A stretch of DNA of 64,000 bases, taken from Clostridiaceae bacterium (GTDB lineage Bacteria > Bacillota > Clostridia > Saccharofermentanales > Saccharofermentanaceae). Positions 19,267-28,015 of this stretch are shown here, one piece after another. The position numbers and the translations under genes are program-made. Under the pieces are notes generated by a model. That model had not been told where the DNA came from, did no database searches, and saw only the letters and a list, made by a program, of their open reading frames with translations. Numbering within the stretch: the stretch's first letter is position 1; every line of letters begins with the position of its first letter. The stretch covers positions 62,001-126,000 of the forward strand of contig JAAYCT010000033.1 in NCBI GenBank assembly GCA_012729635.1. The letters run 5' to 3'.

Positions 19267-20439
19267 ATGTCCGCACAATCCTATTTAAGCAGGGGTGTTT
19301 CCCCGACGAAGGACGATGTGAAAAAAGCGGTTTCGACACAATCCGCCGGAGCTTTTCCCGGCGCTTTTTGTAAATTAATTGAGGATATGTCCGGAGATCC
19401 AAACTATGTTTGCGCCATTCATGCGGATGGAGCGGGAACCAAATCCTCGGTTGCGTATCTGAAATATATGGAGACCGGTGACCCGAAATGCTTTTTTTCT
19501 CTTGCGCAGGATTCTCTGGTCATGAATATCGATGATCTTTCTTGCGTTGGAGCAACGGACGGTTTTATTTTATCGAATACGATCGGCCGAAACGCTCACC
19601 GAATCGACGGACACTGTATTTCGGAAATCATCCGCGGATATGATCACACAATTAATATGCTCAAGGAATACGGCGTCAACATATTGATGGCCGGCGGAGA
19701 AACCGCAGATGTCGGAGATCTTGTTCGTACGGTGATTATCGACTCTACCGTTGTTGTTCGGCTTCGAAGGGAATTTGTGATCGGTGCCGCAGAGATCCGA
19801 CCCGGGGATGTCATTGTCGGTCTTTCGTCATTCGGCAAAGCCGTGTACGAAAAAGAAGAGAATTCCGGCATTTCATCAAACGGACTGACGGCGGCAAGAC
19901 ACATCCTTTTGTCAAAATATTACTACGAAAAGTATCCGGAATCTCTTTCGGAAACCATTCCCGAGGATAAGGCGTACTGCGGTAAATATCTTCTTTCCGA
20001 TCAAATGCCGAATACCTGTATGACGGTGGGCGATGCCATACTGTCTCCGACGCGAACGTTTTTACCGATCCTTTCCGCAGCTTTGCCGAAAATAAGAGAC
20101 CAGGTTTCAGGAATCATTCACTGTACCGGCGGGGGGTTGGTGAAGTGCCGGGATTTCGGTCGGGGAGTCCGTTATATAAAGGATCGTCTTTTCGACCGTC
20201 CGGCCATTTTTGAAGAAATTTATCGATCCGGTGAAATACCGGAGCGTGAGCTTTTTCAGGTATTCAATTGTGGCCATCGTATGGAGATTTGTTGTTCACG
20301 GAAAGCGGTGAATACAATCATTTCCGAATCGGAAAGGTTGGGCGTGGAAGCAAAGATCATCGGGCGTGTCGAGGAATCTTCCGATCCGAATCACAATGAG
20401 GTCGTGATCCACGGAAAAGAAGGAATACACCGATATTGA
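19267..20439 (+). CDS. AIR synthase (PurM)-family protein, Bacteroidetes-type form
   Basis: PurM-superfamily ATP-binding protein. The opening SYLSRGVSPTKDDVKKAV and the segments IHADGAGTKSS, AQDSLVMNIDDLSCVGA and LMAGGETADVGD resemble the long AIR synthases (about 390 residues) common in Bacteroidetes, where they serve as phosphoribosylformylglycinamidine cyclo-ligase. It lacks the YKxAGVD opening of the usual Firmicutes PurM. The SD AAAAGGAG is before ATG 19267. The most likely function is the fifth step of purine synthesis, but no other pur gene is nearby, so a paralogous role is possible. It lies between rnpB and a tRNA gene. Confidence 0.75.
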   Translation: MSAQSYLSRGVSPTKDDVKKAVSTQSAGAFPGAFCKLIEDMSGDPNYVCAIHADGAGTKSSVAYLKYMETGDPKCFFSLAQDSLVMNIDDLSCVGATDGFILSNTIGRNAHRIDGHCISEIIRGYDHTINMLKEYGVNILMAGGETADVGDLVRTVIIDSTVVVRLRREFVIGAAEIRPGDVIVGLSSFGKAVYEKEENSGISSNGLTAARHILLSKYYYEKYPESLSETIPEDKAYCGKYLLSDQMPNTCMTVGDAILSPTRTFLPILSAALPKIRDQVSGIIHCTGGGLVKCRDFGRGVRYIKDRLFDRPAIFEEIYRSGEIPERELFQVFNCGHRMEICCSRKAVNTIISESERLGVEAKIIGRVEESSDPNHNEVVIHGKEGIHRY

Positions 20440-20520
20440 ACCGGTTTTCTCTCGGGAAATATTTCAAAAGGGTTATTGGGTGATGTGGTATACTCATCTG
20501 CTGAAAGTAACTCAAGTTTA

Positions 20521-20549
20521 TTGACAATCCATTTGCTCATCGTTATAAT
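20521..20549 (+). promoter_or_regulatory. Consensus promoter of tRNA-Lys
   Basis: TTGACA (20521-20526), 17 bp, TATAAT (20544-20549): full consensus. The tRNA 5' end is 25 nt downstream of the -10 element. Confidence 0.8.
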
Positions 20550-20573
20550 TGCAATGTTCGTTTGAACGGATAT

Positions 20574-20649
20574 GCACCTTTAGCTCAGTTGGTAGAGCAA
20601 CTGACTCTTAATCAGTGGGCCCCGGGTTCGAGTCCCTGAAGGTGCACCA
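20574..20649 (+). tRNA. tRNA-Lys (anticodon CTT)
   Basis: A 76-nt cloverleaf. The acceptor stem GCACCTT pairs with AAGGTGC; the D arm is AGCTCAGTTGGTAGAGC; the anticodon loop CTCTTAA carries CTT at 20607-20609; the T loop is GGTTCGAGTCC; the discriminator is A and CCA is encoded. CTT reads AAG lysine codons. Confidence 0.97.
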
Positions 20650-20650
20650 G

Positions 20651-20681
20651 AAAGCCCCGGCATTCGTGTCGGGGCTTTTTT
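20651..20681 (+). terminator. Rho-independent terminator after tRNA-Lys
   Basis: AAGCCCCG and CGGGGCTT form a GC-rich stem around a 10 nt loop, followed by a run of T. It isolates the tRNA from the downstream sulfhydrylase gene. Confidence 0.9.
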
Positions 20682-20712
20682 CGCGGAAGAAGAAACATTC
20701 GTTTCCGCAATG

Positions 20713-20721
20713 TGATATAAT
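20713..20721 (+). promoter_or_regulatory. Extended -10 promoter element for the sulfhydrylase gene
   Basis: TGATATAAT, an extended -10 (TGn followed by TATAAT at 20716-20721), about 50 nt before ATG 20770. No clear -35 is seen, as expected for extended -10 promoters. Confidence 0.5.
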
Positions 20722-20769
20722 ACACCAAAATTCATGGTTATCTGCCGATAAGAGTAAGGGGGCAACAGG

Positions 20770-22050
20770 ATGAGTGATTATCACATCGAAACGAAGTGTG
20801 TCCAGGCCGGATATGATCCTGCGAACGGAGAGCCTCGAATTCCGCCCATCGTTCAGAGTACCACGTTTAAGTACGATTCTACCGAACACATGGGCAGGTT
20901 GTTTGATTTGGAGGAGTCCGGTTATTTCTACTCAAGACTGGCGAATCCGACCTGCGATTGTGTAGCGAAGAAAATAGCCGAGTTGGAGGGCGGTGTAGCC
21001 GGTATGCTGACATCATCCGGTCAAGCGGCCATAATGATGACTATTCTAAACCTTTGCGGAGCCGGCGATCATTTCATCTCCTCATCGGCTTTGTACGGAG
21101 GAACCTTTAATCTCTTTGCGGTCACCCTGAAGAAGCTCGGGGTTTCCGTTTCGTTTGTTCGTCCGGATGCGGGCGTGGACGAGATTATTTCCGAAGTTAA
21201 AGAGAACACAAAGCTGATTTACGGCGAGATGGTTGCCAATCCGGCGATGAGCATCCTTGACCTTGATGTTTTTGTTAAGGCCGCACACATTGTCGGTGTG
21301 CCATTGATTGTTGACAACACATTTCCGACGCCCATCCTGTGTCGTCCGTTGTTGATGGGAGCCGATATCGTTGTTCATTCAACGACAAAATATCTGGACG
21401 GCCATGCGGTAGGAATCGGAGGATGTGTAATCGACAGCGGTAATTTTGAGTGGAATCGATACTCCGAACGATTCCCGGGGCTGACTCAACCGGACTCTTC
21501 CTATCACGGCATTATTTATGCGAGCAAATTCGGATCCGGAGCGTTTATCGCGAAAATGACGGCGCAGTTAATGCGAGACATGGGTTGCTCTCCGTCGCCG
21601 ATGAATGCTTTTCTTTTAAACATCGGACTGGAAACGCTTCACTTACGTGTCCCGAGACACGTATCCAACGCGATGAAAGTTGCCTTGTTTCTTAAAAATC
21701 ATCCGAATGTATCATGGGTAAGATATCCGGGACTCCCGGAAGATCCGCAATATCTTCTCGGCCGGAAATATTTACCGAACGGGATTTGTGGCGTACTTAC
21801 GTTTGGTGTCAAAGGAAATCGGGAGGAAGCCGTCCGGTTTATGGATTCGCTAAAACTGGCCGCAATCGTTACACATGTTTGTGATGCAAGAACCTCCGTA
21901 TTGCATCCGGCCAGTCATACGCATCGACAGCTTTCCGATTCAGAACTCGAAAAAACAGGCGTCACTCCGGATATGATTCGCTTGTCGGTCGGAATAGAAA
22001 ACTCCGATGATATCATCGGAGATCTAAATCAGGCACTCAGTCAAGTGTAA
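20770..22050 (+). CDS. O-acetylhomoserine sulfhydrylase / Cys-Met metabolism PLP enzyme
   Basis: PLP-dependent gamma-family enzyme, most like O-acetylhomoserine aminocarboxypropyltransferase (MetY-type), which makes homocysteine from O-acetylhomoserine and sulfide. Opening ETKCVQAGYDP, then PPIVQSTTFKYDS, YSRLANPT, SSGQAAIMMT, VDNTFPTP and the PLP lysine in VHSTTKYLDGH (about residue 210). LHPASHTHRQLS near the C-terminus is typical of OAH sulfhydrylases. 426 residues. Methionine gamma-lyase is the main alternative, being close in sequence. The SD AAGGGGG is before ATG 20770. Confidence 0.85.
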   Translation: MSDYHIETKCVQAGYDPANGEPRIPPIVQSTTFKYDSTEHMGRLFDLEESGYFYSRLANPTCDCVAKKIAELEGGVAGMLTSSGQAAIMMTILNLCGAGDHFISSSALYGGTFNLFAVTLKKLGVSVSFVRPDAGVDEIISEVKENTKLIYGEMVANPAMSILDLDVFVKAAHIVGVPLIVDNTFPTPILCRPLLMGADIVVHSTTKYLDGHAVGIGGCVIDSGNFEWNRYSERFPGLTQPDSSYHGIIYASKFGSGAFIAKMTAQLMRDMGCSPSPMNAFLLNIGLETLHLRVPRHVSNAMKVALFLKNHPNVSWVRYPGLPEDPQYLLGRKYLPNGICGVLTFGVKGNREEAVRFMDSLKLAAIVTHVCDARTSVLHPASHTHRQLSDSELEKTGVTPDMIRLSVGIENSDDIIGDLNQALSQV

Positions 22051-22051
22051 C

Positions 22052-22082
22052 AAAACGACCCCTGTACCGGGGCCGTTTTTTG
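22052..22082. terminator. Bidirectional terminator between the sulfhydrylase gene and trxA
   Basis: AAAACGaCCCC pairs with GGGGcCGTTTT around a short loop, with T runs on both strands. It separates two convergent genes. Confidence 0.85.
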
Positions 22083-22084
22083 TG

Positions 22085-22405
22085 TTATTGAGCGTTTTTA
22101 ATCATTTGATCATATGCTGATTTATCTGCCATGCCTATTTTTTGAGCAACGGGTTCCCCATCCTTGAACAAAATCACTGTGGGTATACTCATCACGCCAT
22201 ATTTTGCCGCAATGGAAGGTGCTTCGTCAATATTCAATTTTCCGACCTTAACCTGACCATCGTAATCGGATGCCAATGATGAAATGGTCGGCGCCAGCAT
22301 TCTGCATGGCATGCACCAGTTTGCGTACATATCGACCAAAGTTAATCCCGTGCCGATTGTTTCATTAAAAGTTTTTTCAGTCAGTTCCATCGTTCCTTTT
22401 CCCAT
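22085..22405 (-). CDS. trxA: Thioredoxin
   Basis: Cytosolic disulfide reductase of 106 residues. The active site is YANWCMPCRMLAP (WCMPC rather than the common WCGPC), and the cis-proline loop is MSIPTVILF. A longer frame starts at 22423, but ATG 22405 has an AAAGGGGA SD and gives a normal thioredoxin length. It is divergent from an ArsR-type regulator; its promoter carries a palindrome over the -10 region, suggesting control by that regulator. Confidence 0.93.
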   Translation of the reverse strand: MGKGTMELTEKTFNETIGTGLTLVDMYANWCMPCRMLAPTISSLASDYDGQVKVGKLNIDEAPSIAAKYGVMSIPTVILFKDGEPVAQKIGMADKSAYDQMIKNAQ

Positions 22406-22500
22406 AATTATTTCCCCTTTCAAAATTAGTATTCGTTATCGGTGGTTCGTTAATCTGTCGATTTTCGGTTTACGGATAAGCCCTAAAGAGTTATAATATC

Positions 22501-22510
22501 ATCATATGAT
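22501..22510. promoter_or_regulatory. Palindrome ATCATATGAT (putative operator 1)
   Basis: Perfect 10-bp palindrome in the trxA/arsR intergenic region, about 20 bp downstream of the predicted trxA transcription start. It shares ATCAT/ATGAT half-sites with operator 2, 36 bp away centre to centre. Confidence 0.45.
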
Positions 22511-22532
22511 AATTATTTAATCGACTGACTTT

Positions 22533-22560
22533 ATTATATCATGATAGATGAATATGTCAA
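22533..22560 (-). promoter_or_regulatory. Promoter of trxA
   Basis: On the minus strand TTGACA (22560-22555), 16 bp, TATAAT (22538-22533): both hexamers are consensus. The palindrome TATCATGATA overlaps its -10 and spacer. Confidence 0.75.
22537..22546. promoter_or_regulatory. Palindrome TATCATGATA (putative operator 2)
   Basis: Perfect 10-bp palindrome overlapping the -10 element and spacer of the trxA promoter, placed to block RNA polymerase if bound by the adjacent ArsR-family protein. Confidence 0.5.
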
Positions 22561-22582
22561 CACTTAACGAAGGGAGTTCATC

Positions 22583-22858
22583 ATGAATCAGGAAGAAATT
22601 ATGAGAAGAGCTGAGATACTTAAGGTGATGGCGCATCCTCATCGGTTAATGATCCTTAACGGTTTACATAAATCCCGTTGCAAGGTCGGAGATATCCAGA
22701 AAAAAATCGGACTTTCGCAAAGCGGACTTTCTCAACATCTTTCGAAAATGCGGGATATCGGAATCATTATCGGGGAAAGAAGCGGCAAAGAAATCTGCTA
22801 CCGCATCTCAGATGATTTTGCGCTTGAAATTTTAAAAATATCATTTAGAGACTGTTGA
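22583..22858 (+). CDS. ArsR-family winged-helix transcriptional regulator
   Basis: A 91-residue DNA-binding protein. It begins with ARS-type AEILKVMAHPHRLMILNGL, then the recognition region IQKKIGLSQSGLSQHLSKM and the wing GERSGKEICYRISDD. Cysteines lie at about positions 34 (SRCKVGDI), 75 (KEICYRI) and the C-terminus (FRDC). They do not form the classic CVC metal site of ArsR, so thiol or redox sensing is possible but unproven. The SD AAGGGAG is before ATG 22583. It stands divergent to trxA with two palindromes between, suggesting auto- and trxA regulation. Confidence 0.88.
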   Translation: MNQEEIMRRAEILKVMAHPHRLMILNGLHKSRCKVGDIQKKIGLSQSGLSQHLSKMRDIGIIIGERSGKEICYRISDDFALEILKISFRDC

Positions 22859-22867
22859 GAGGAATAA

Positions 22868-24016
22868 TTATAAGTGCGGGAAAAAGCCGGTCATCTCGTG
22901 TAAGGAAAAATCACGGTCCCCCGGTATATTTATTCGAACACCTTCCTTAGCCGATCGGTACGCCGAGAGCATAGACATAACAGAAATGTATCCCGAATAA
23001 GCATCTGCGATCGGAGTATCACCCGAAATGATAGAATCCCGAAGATTTCTATAGATCTGAATGTGAGGATTCCTCGTTTCAAGAAAACCCTTGATACCGA
23101 TGCGCTTTAGTTCGCGTCGTAAATATTTACCGCGGATGTTTTTACCTTTTATGTCCCGAATATCGAAAAAGGGAATTCCGTTTCGAAGTCCGATACGGAT
23201 ATTTCCCCGTTCTGCATTAATAAAAAAGGATGCTTCATGATCGTTTGGACCGGTCGCCGTTGTGCCTTCCAACAGACATAAACTACCGTCTTCCATGCCG
23301 AAAACCACTCCGCCGACATCCTCAGCCTCCATGTTCCGGTATCTTTTGGCAAGATGGGCAAATGCGGAGGAAGGAGTTGTGTTCATCAGGTAGCACATCA
23401 GATCCAAGGCATGAATACTCTGATTCATCAAAGCACCGCCGTCGAGTTTCCATGTTCCTCTCCACGCGGCCTGATCGTAATATGCTTGATCATGACCCCA
23501 GCGGACGATGACCGAACCGTGGCTGATCTTTCCCCAGGCCCCTTCTTTGATTTCATTATGAAGCGTTTGCATCAGGGGAAAATATCGGTAAATATGCCCC
23601 ATCGCAATTTTTAGAGATTTGCTTTCAGAAAATTCAAACAGCTCTCTTGCTTCGGATATTCTTAGGGTCATCGGTTTTTCCATAATGATGTGACAACCCG
23701 CCTCTAATGCTGGAAGAGCCGTCGCGTAATGAAGGCCGGAAGGAAGGGTGACGGCAGCAATGTCCGGGGGATCAACGGCAAGCATCGCTTCAGTCGAAGG
23801 AAATAACTTCACTTTCTTGCCAAGATCCGAATTTCTTCGGTCGCTCAAAACGGTTTCTTCGAGCAATGCAAGAGCGGCTTTTTTATCGGAATCGACCAAT
23901 GCACATATTTCAAGACCGTTTTCTTCATGGAGAACAGCTTTCATATGCTTCTTTGCGACTCGTCCGCAACCGATGATCGCCACGCGGAGCGGAGTTTCAT
24001 GATGATTTTTTTCCAT
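22868..24016 (-). CDS. Gfo/Idh/MocA-family NAD(P)-dependent oxidoreductase
   Basis: A 382-residue sugar- or inositol-type dehydrogenase. The N-terminal Rossmann fold has VAIIGCGRVAKKHMKAVL; the catalytic-face motif is IIMEKPMTLRISEAREL (about residue 105); the C-terminal alpha/beta domain contains GTWKLDGGALMNQSIHALDLM and EAEDVGGVVF. The substrate cannot be assigned. A catabolic partner or transporter is not adjacent. It is convergent with the ArsR gene (9 nt apart) and divergent from the nucleoside phosphorylase. Confidence 0.88.
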   Translation of the reverse strand: MEKNHHETPLRVAIIGCGRVAKKHMKAVLHEENGLEICALVDSDKKAALALLEETVLSDRRNSDLGKKVKLFPSTEAMLAVDPPDIAAVTLPSGLHYATALPALEAGCHIIMEKPMTLRISEARELFEFSESKSLKIAMGHIYRYFPLMQTLHNEIKEGAWGKISHGSVIVRWGHDQAYYDQAAWRGTWKLDGGALMNQSIHALDLMCYLMNTTPSSAFAHLAKRYRNMEAEDVGGVVFGMEDGSLCLLEGTTATGPNDHEASFFINAERGNIRIGLRNGIPFFDIRDIKGKNIRGKYLRRELKRIGIKGFLETRNPHIQIYRNLRDSIISGDTPIADAYSGYISVMSMLSAYRSAKEGVRINIPGDRDFSLHEMTGFFPHL

Positions 24017-24168
24017 GGTATCCTCAATAAATTTATAATCGGATAAAGATAGTATATCAAGTTTGTCAAGAAAACACGGAATGCCGTTGTTTTACTCAAG
24101 TCTTTTCGGGAAATAATGACTGCCGTTAGTGTACAATATATGCAATAAATTGAAATGAGAGTGGTGGA

Positions 24169-25497
24169 ATGGATATAATCGATATCATTTTGGATAAGAG
24201 AAACAAAAAACATCTTTCCCGTGAGCAGATAGAATATTTTGTCCGTGGAGTTACGCAGAAATCGATTCCGGATTATCAGATATCGGCACTTTTAATGGCC
24301 ATTGTTTTAAATGGCATGGATACGGAAGAAATGACGAATTTGACTTTGCTTATGGCTGAATCCGGCTCGACCTGTGATCTTGCGAATATCGGGGATCTTA
24401 TTATCGACAAGCACAGCACGGGCGGTGTAGGCGATAAGTGTACTCCGATTATTCTTCCGCTGGTTGCCTCCTTCGGCGTACCGGTAGTTAAATTATCCGG
24501 TCGCGGTCTCGGGTTTACGGGCGGTACTATCGACAAAATGGAGTCTGTAACCGGTTTCAATACGGCAATACCTGTTTCCGATTTTCCGGCGTATGTCAAT
24601 CAATGCCATATTGTACTGTCCGCTCAAACCCCGGAGTTGGCACCCGCTGATAAGGAACTGTATTCGATTCGCGATGTGACCGGAACGGTGGATTCAATTC
24701 CCTTAATTGCATCAAGCATCATGAGCAAAAAAATCGCCGGCGGGGCGAATGCCATTGTTCTGGACATCACCTGCGGTGACGGTGCTTTTATGAAAGAAGA
24801 AAAGGATGCCAGACTTCTTGCGGAGGCGATGATCGGAATCGGAAGGAAAGCTAAGCGATCGGTTACATGTGTGATTTCCTCCATGCGGCAACCACTCGGA
24901 TTTTCGGTCGGGAATATTTTGGAGATGAGAGAAGTCGAGGAATTCTTTTCGGGAAGTCGTTCAAAGGATTTGGAACATGTTTGTTTTGTGTTGGCGGCGT
25001 CGATGCTTCAATTTTCTTCGTTAGACAAGGGGGAGGAATTGAGTGTCTGGATAAAACGATGCCGGAATAAATTGAAGTCCGGAGAAGCAAAAGAAGCTTT
25101 TTTGCGCTTTATTCGATCACAAGGAGGACGGATGAATCGGGATGGTTCACCGGTGTATCGGGATACACCGAAAGCGATTGCGGAAATTCGGTCATCTACG
25201 AGTGGATTTGTTCAAGATGTATTCGCTTCCGAAATCGGCAAGGCCTCCGTTCGATTGGGAGCCGGAAGAATGAATCGATCGGATCGAATCGATTATGGTG
25301 CGGGTATATTGTTGAATAGAAAGATTGGAGATTGTGTGTCGGAAGGCGATTTGTTATGTACGCTATATCTGGGGGAAAAGAGTACACTCGGTCCGGACCG
25401 TATATCGGAGGCGACAGAGCTTTGCCGAAACGCCTATGTCATAAGCACGAGCGAGGTGAATCCGCCAACAGAGGTCATTGATATTTTGAACGGATAA
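24169..25497 (+). CDS. Pyrimidine-nucleoside (thymidine) phosphorylase
   Basis: Cleaves uridine, thymidine or deoxyuridine with phosphate in pyrimidine salvage. The family signature DKHSTGGVGDKCTPIILP (phosphate-binding KHSTGGVGDK) is at about residues 80-100; SGRGLGFTGGTIDKMESV, LYSIRDVTGTVDSIPLIASSIMSKK and the C-terminal barrel-sandwich region with RLGAGR complete the enzyme. At 442 residues it is normal length. SD GAGAGTGGTGGA before ATG 24169. Whether it prefers thymidine (DeoA) or is broad (Pdp) cannot be told, though the Firmicutes enzyme is usually broad. Confidence 0.94.
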   Translation: MDIIDIILDKRNKKHLSREQIEYFVRGVTQKSIPDYQISALLMAIVLNGMDTEEMTNLTLLMAESGSTCDLANIGDLIIDKHSTGGVGDKCTPIILPLVASFGVPVVKLSGRGLGFTGGTIDKMESVTGFNTAIPVSDFPAYVNQCHIVLSAQTPELAPADKELYSIRDVTGTVDSIPLIASSIMSKKIAGGANAIVLDITCGDGAFMKEEKDARLLAEAMIGIGRKAKRSVTCVISSMRQPLGFSVGNILEMREVEEFFSGSRSKDLEHVCFVLAASMLQFSSLDKGEELSVWIKRCRNKLKSGEAKEAFLRFIRSQGGRMNRDGSPVYRDTPKAIAEIRSSTSGFVQDVFASEIGKASVRLGAGRMNRSDRIDYGAGILLNRKIGDCVSEGDLLCTLYLGEKSTLGPDRISEATELCRNAYVISTSEVNPPTEVIDILNG

Positions 25498-25569
25498 GAC
25501 TCTGGTATATAAAATATTCCGGGGATCGATCTTCTTAACAATGACAGAATGTTCGGGTAATTGACTTGC

Positions 25570-25598
25570 TTGCATGCACGAAAACGGATTGTTATAAT
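25570..25598 (+). promoter_or_regulatory. Putative promoter of the ruvCAB-queH operon
   Basis: TTGCAT (25570-25575), 17 bp, TATAAT (25593-25598), 35 nt before ruvC. Confidence 0.6.
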
Positions 25599-25633
25599 AA
25601 ATAGAACGAATGTTTGATATGGAAGGGAACATA

Positions 25634-26182
25634 ATGATTATCATTGGAATTGATCCCGGCTACGCGATAACCGGATACGGACTGATCGAGCATGTATCAA
25701 ATCGTTCGAGAGTTTTGGATTTCGGAGTGATATCAACCCGTTCCAAGGAGCCTTTTGAGTTTCGTTTGTTAAAAATATTCAATGAGCTTGAAGCCTTGAT
25801 CAGCCGATATCGGCCGGATATTATGGCGGTAGAAGAAATCTTTTTTTCAAGAAACACAACGACGGCGATCGGTTCCGCACAGGCCAGAGGAGTTGCGATT
25901 CTTGCCGGAGCCAAAGCGGGTATCCCGGTTTTTGAATACACGCCGATGCAGGTTAAACTTGCGGTCACCGGGTATGGCAGGGCGGATAAGAATCAGGTAT
26001 CCCAAATGGTTAAGACGCTTCTTTGTCTGGACAAGATTCCCTGTAAGGACGACGCATCGGATGCCTTGGCCGTGGCTATCTGCCAGGCTCATACCGGTTT
26101 GCTTCACGGAAACAAAGTGGTTGGTGGGTATCAATACGGACCCTCGTCCGGAAACGATATGACCAATTACAATTTGGGATAA
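25634..26182 (+). CDS. ruvC: Holliday junction resolvase RuvC
   Basis: Dimeric endonuclease that cuts Holliday junctions. The catalytic acids are visible: Asp in GIDPGYAITGYG (residue 7 of the chosen start), Glu in MAVEEIFFSRN, and the C-terminal DDASDALAVAICQAH pair. 182 residues. The longer frame from 25610 adds eight residues, but ATG 25634 has an SD (GGAAGGG, 25621-25627) and the standard MIIIGIDPG start. First gene of ruvC-ruvA-ruvB. Confidence 0.96.
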   Translation: MIIIGIDPGYAITGYGLIEHVSNRSRVLDFGVISTRSKEPFEFRLLKIFNELEALISRYRPDIMAVEEIFFSRNTTTAIGSAQARGVAILAGAKAGIPVFEYTPMQVKLAVTGYGRADKNQVSQMVKTLLCLDKIPCKDDASDALAVAICQAHTGLLHGNKVVGGYQYGPSSGNDMTNYNLG

Positions 26183-26195
26183 AGGAAGGAACAAG

Positions 26196-26807
26196 ATGTT
26201 TTCATACATTAAGGGAACGTTGGTTCAAAAAAATGAAGATTCGATTATCGTTGAGAACTCCGGAATCGGATATAAAATATTTTGTCCTCAACTTATGCAG
26301 GAAAAGATCGGAAAACTAAACGAGCCGGTTTGCGTTTATACATACTATTATGTCCGTGAAGATACCGCCGCCTTGTATGGGTTTCCCGGTTCCGCGGAGC
26401 ACGATCTTTTTGTTTTACTATTACAGGTTAGCGGGATCGGTCCGAAGGTTGCTGTTTCGCTTTCCGGAACCATTCCGCCCAGTGAGTTTGCTTTGGCGGT
26501 CATTACCGGAGATACGACTCGCCTGACTCAGGTGAAGGGTGTCGGGAAAAAAGTTGCGGAGCGCATTTTCCTTGAACTTAAAGATAAACTGAAGGGATTT
26601 GCGCAGGATATCGAAGGGATAGATTCATCCCGGACGGTTGCCGGGGTACCGGAAGGAACCGACACATCCTCCGTAATTCACGAGGCCGCAAGCGCATTAA
26701 TGTTCCTCGGATATTCTTCCTCCCAAGCGGTTAAGGTCACCAGAGACGCATACGAGGATGGAATCAATACAGAAGAGTTGATACGAAAAGCACTTCGCAT
26801 GTTATAA
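26196..26807 (+). CDS. ruvA: Holliday junction branch migration protein RuvA
   Basis: Binds four-way junctions and tethers RuvB. The N-terminal OB fold starts MFSYIKGTLVQKNEDSIIVE; helix-hairpin-helix motifs LLQVSGIGPKVAVSLSG and LTQVKGVGKKVAERIFLELKDKL follow (about 70-130); the flexible linker leads to the C-terminal RuvB-binding domain (ASALMFLGYSSSQAVK). 203 residues. SD AAAGGAAGGAA. It lies 13 nt after ruvC. Confidence 0.96.
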   Translation: MFSYIKGTLVQKNEDSIIVENSGIGYKIFCPQLMQEKIGKLNEPVCVYTYYYVREDTAALYGFPGSAEHDLFVLLLQVSGIGPKVAVSLSGTIPPSEFALAVITGDTTRLTQVKGVGKKVAERIFLELKDKLKGFAQDIEGIDSSRTVAGVPEGTDTSSVIHEAASALMFLGYSSSQAVKVTRDAYEDGINTEELIRKALRML

Positions 26808-26904
26808 AATGAGATGAGAAATCAATGTTTTGCGTATAATTTTTATCAAATGGATTAGTATTGAACCGTCGGAATGAATCGATCGGTTTGACTGGAGAAG
26901 GCGA

Positions 26905-28005
26905 ATGGATTTTAGCGAGTTTGAAGGAGAAGATCGGATCATCGGCCGGGAGAGGCTGTCGGAGGATCGGGATGAGAACAGCCTTCGACCGACATGCTGG
27001 GATGATTATGCGGGACAGACAAAGGTAAAAGAGAATTTAAAGGTCTTTATTGAGGCCGCAGCAAGAAGAGAGGAATCATTAGATCACGTTCTTCTTTACG
27101 GACCGCCCGGCCTCGGAAAGACGACCTTAGCGGGGATCATTGCCGCTGAGATGGGTGTTACCCTTCGCATTACAACCGGCCCTGCGATCGAGAAACCCGG
27201 GGAACTTGCTGCAATTTTAACCAATTTGAATGCCAGAGAAGTCTTGTTTATTGATGAAATTCACCGACTGAATCGCAGTGTTGAAGAAATCTTGTATCCG
27301 GCAATGGAGGATTATTGTTTGGATATCATGATCGGAAAGGGCCCCTCGGCACGATCGATTCGTTTGGATCTTCCGCGATTTACCCTGATCGGGGCGACCA
27401 CGCGTGCGGGCTTGCTTTCCGCTCCTCTTCGGGACCGTTTCGGGATGATTCACCGTCTGGATCTTTATGATTCGAACGATCTGATCCGTATCCTTCGGCG
27501 TGATGCGAAAATATTGAATATCGTTATCGATGAGGAGGGCCTGACAACCATTGCTTCACGATCGCGAGGAACTCCACGAATCGCAATTCGCCTGTTAAAG
27601 AGAATGCGTGATTTTGCACAAATTAAAGGAAACGGTGTGATTGACTCCGCGATTGCGGATTACGGTCTGAATGCGCTTGAAATCGATGATATCGGATTAG
27701 ACGCTACGGATCGCCGTATTTTAAAGAACATGGCAGAGATGTTTTCCGGTGGTCCGGTCGGCTTGGATACGCTTGCGGCTTGTACGGGGGAAGATCCGGT
27801 CACCATCGAGGACGTATATGAGCCATTCCTGATGCAAATCGGTTTTATAGCCAAGACGCCGAGAGGAAGAGTGTTGACTGTACCGGCATGGCAACATATC
27901 GGACTGCCCTGCCCGGATAATTATGAAGGAAGGACCGGTAATATATCCGGATATGATCCTGAGAACGAAAAAGGTGTCGATTATCCGGTTCAAATGGAAT
28001 TATAA
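26905..28005 (+). CDS. ruvB: Holliday junction branch migration helicase RuvB
   Basis: AAA+ motor that drives branch migration. Opening [19 protein letters not shown], Walker [14 protein letters not shown] (about residue 68), Walker [13 protein letters not shown], sensor 1 LIGATTRAG, arginine-finger region [14 protein letters not shown] and a C-terminal winged helix ([18 protein letters not shown]). 366 residues, slightly longer than typical (about 330-350) because of a C-terminal tail. SD GGAGAAGG before ATG 26905. A 97-nt gap after ruvA contains a TATAAT (26835-26840) but no convincing -35. Confidence 0.97.
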   Translation: MDFSEFEGEDRIIGRERLSEDRDENSLRPTCWDDYAGQTKVKENLKVFIEAAARREESLDHVLLYGPPGLGKTTLAGIIAAEMGVTLRITTGPAIEKPGELAAILTNLNAREVLFIDEIHRLNRSVEEILYPAMEDYCLDIMIGKGPSARSIRLDLPRFTLIGATTRAGLLSAPLRDRFGMIHRLDLYDSNDLIRILRRDAKILNIVIDEEGLTTIASRSRGTPRIAIRLLKRMRDFAQIKGNGVIDSAIADYGLNALEIDDIGLDATDRRILKNMAEMFSGGPVGLDTLAACTGEDPVTIEDVYEPFLMQIGFIAKTPRGRVLTVPAWQHIGLPCPDNYEGRTGNISGYDPENEKGVDYPVQMEL

Positions 28006-28015
28006 AGAGGAAAAC

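Noticed and set aside
20650-20769. Leader of the sulfhydrylase gene considered for a SAM riboswitch or T-box
   Set aside because: Too short and lacking the conserved SAM-I or T-box motifs; it holds the tRNA terminator and an extended -10.
27923-28015. N-terminal extension of QueH inside ruvB
   Set aside because: Overlaps ruvB coding sequence; ATG 28016 has an SD and the conserved QueH start.
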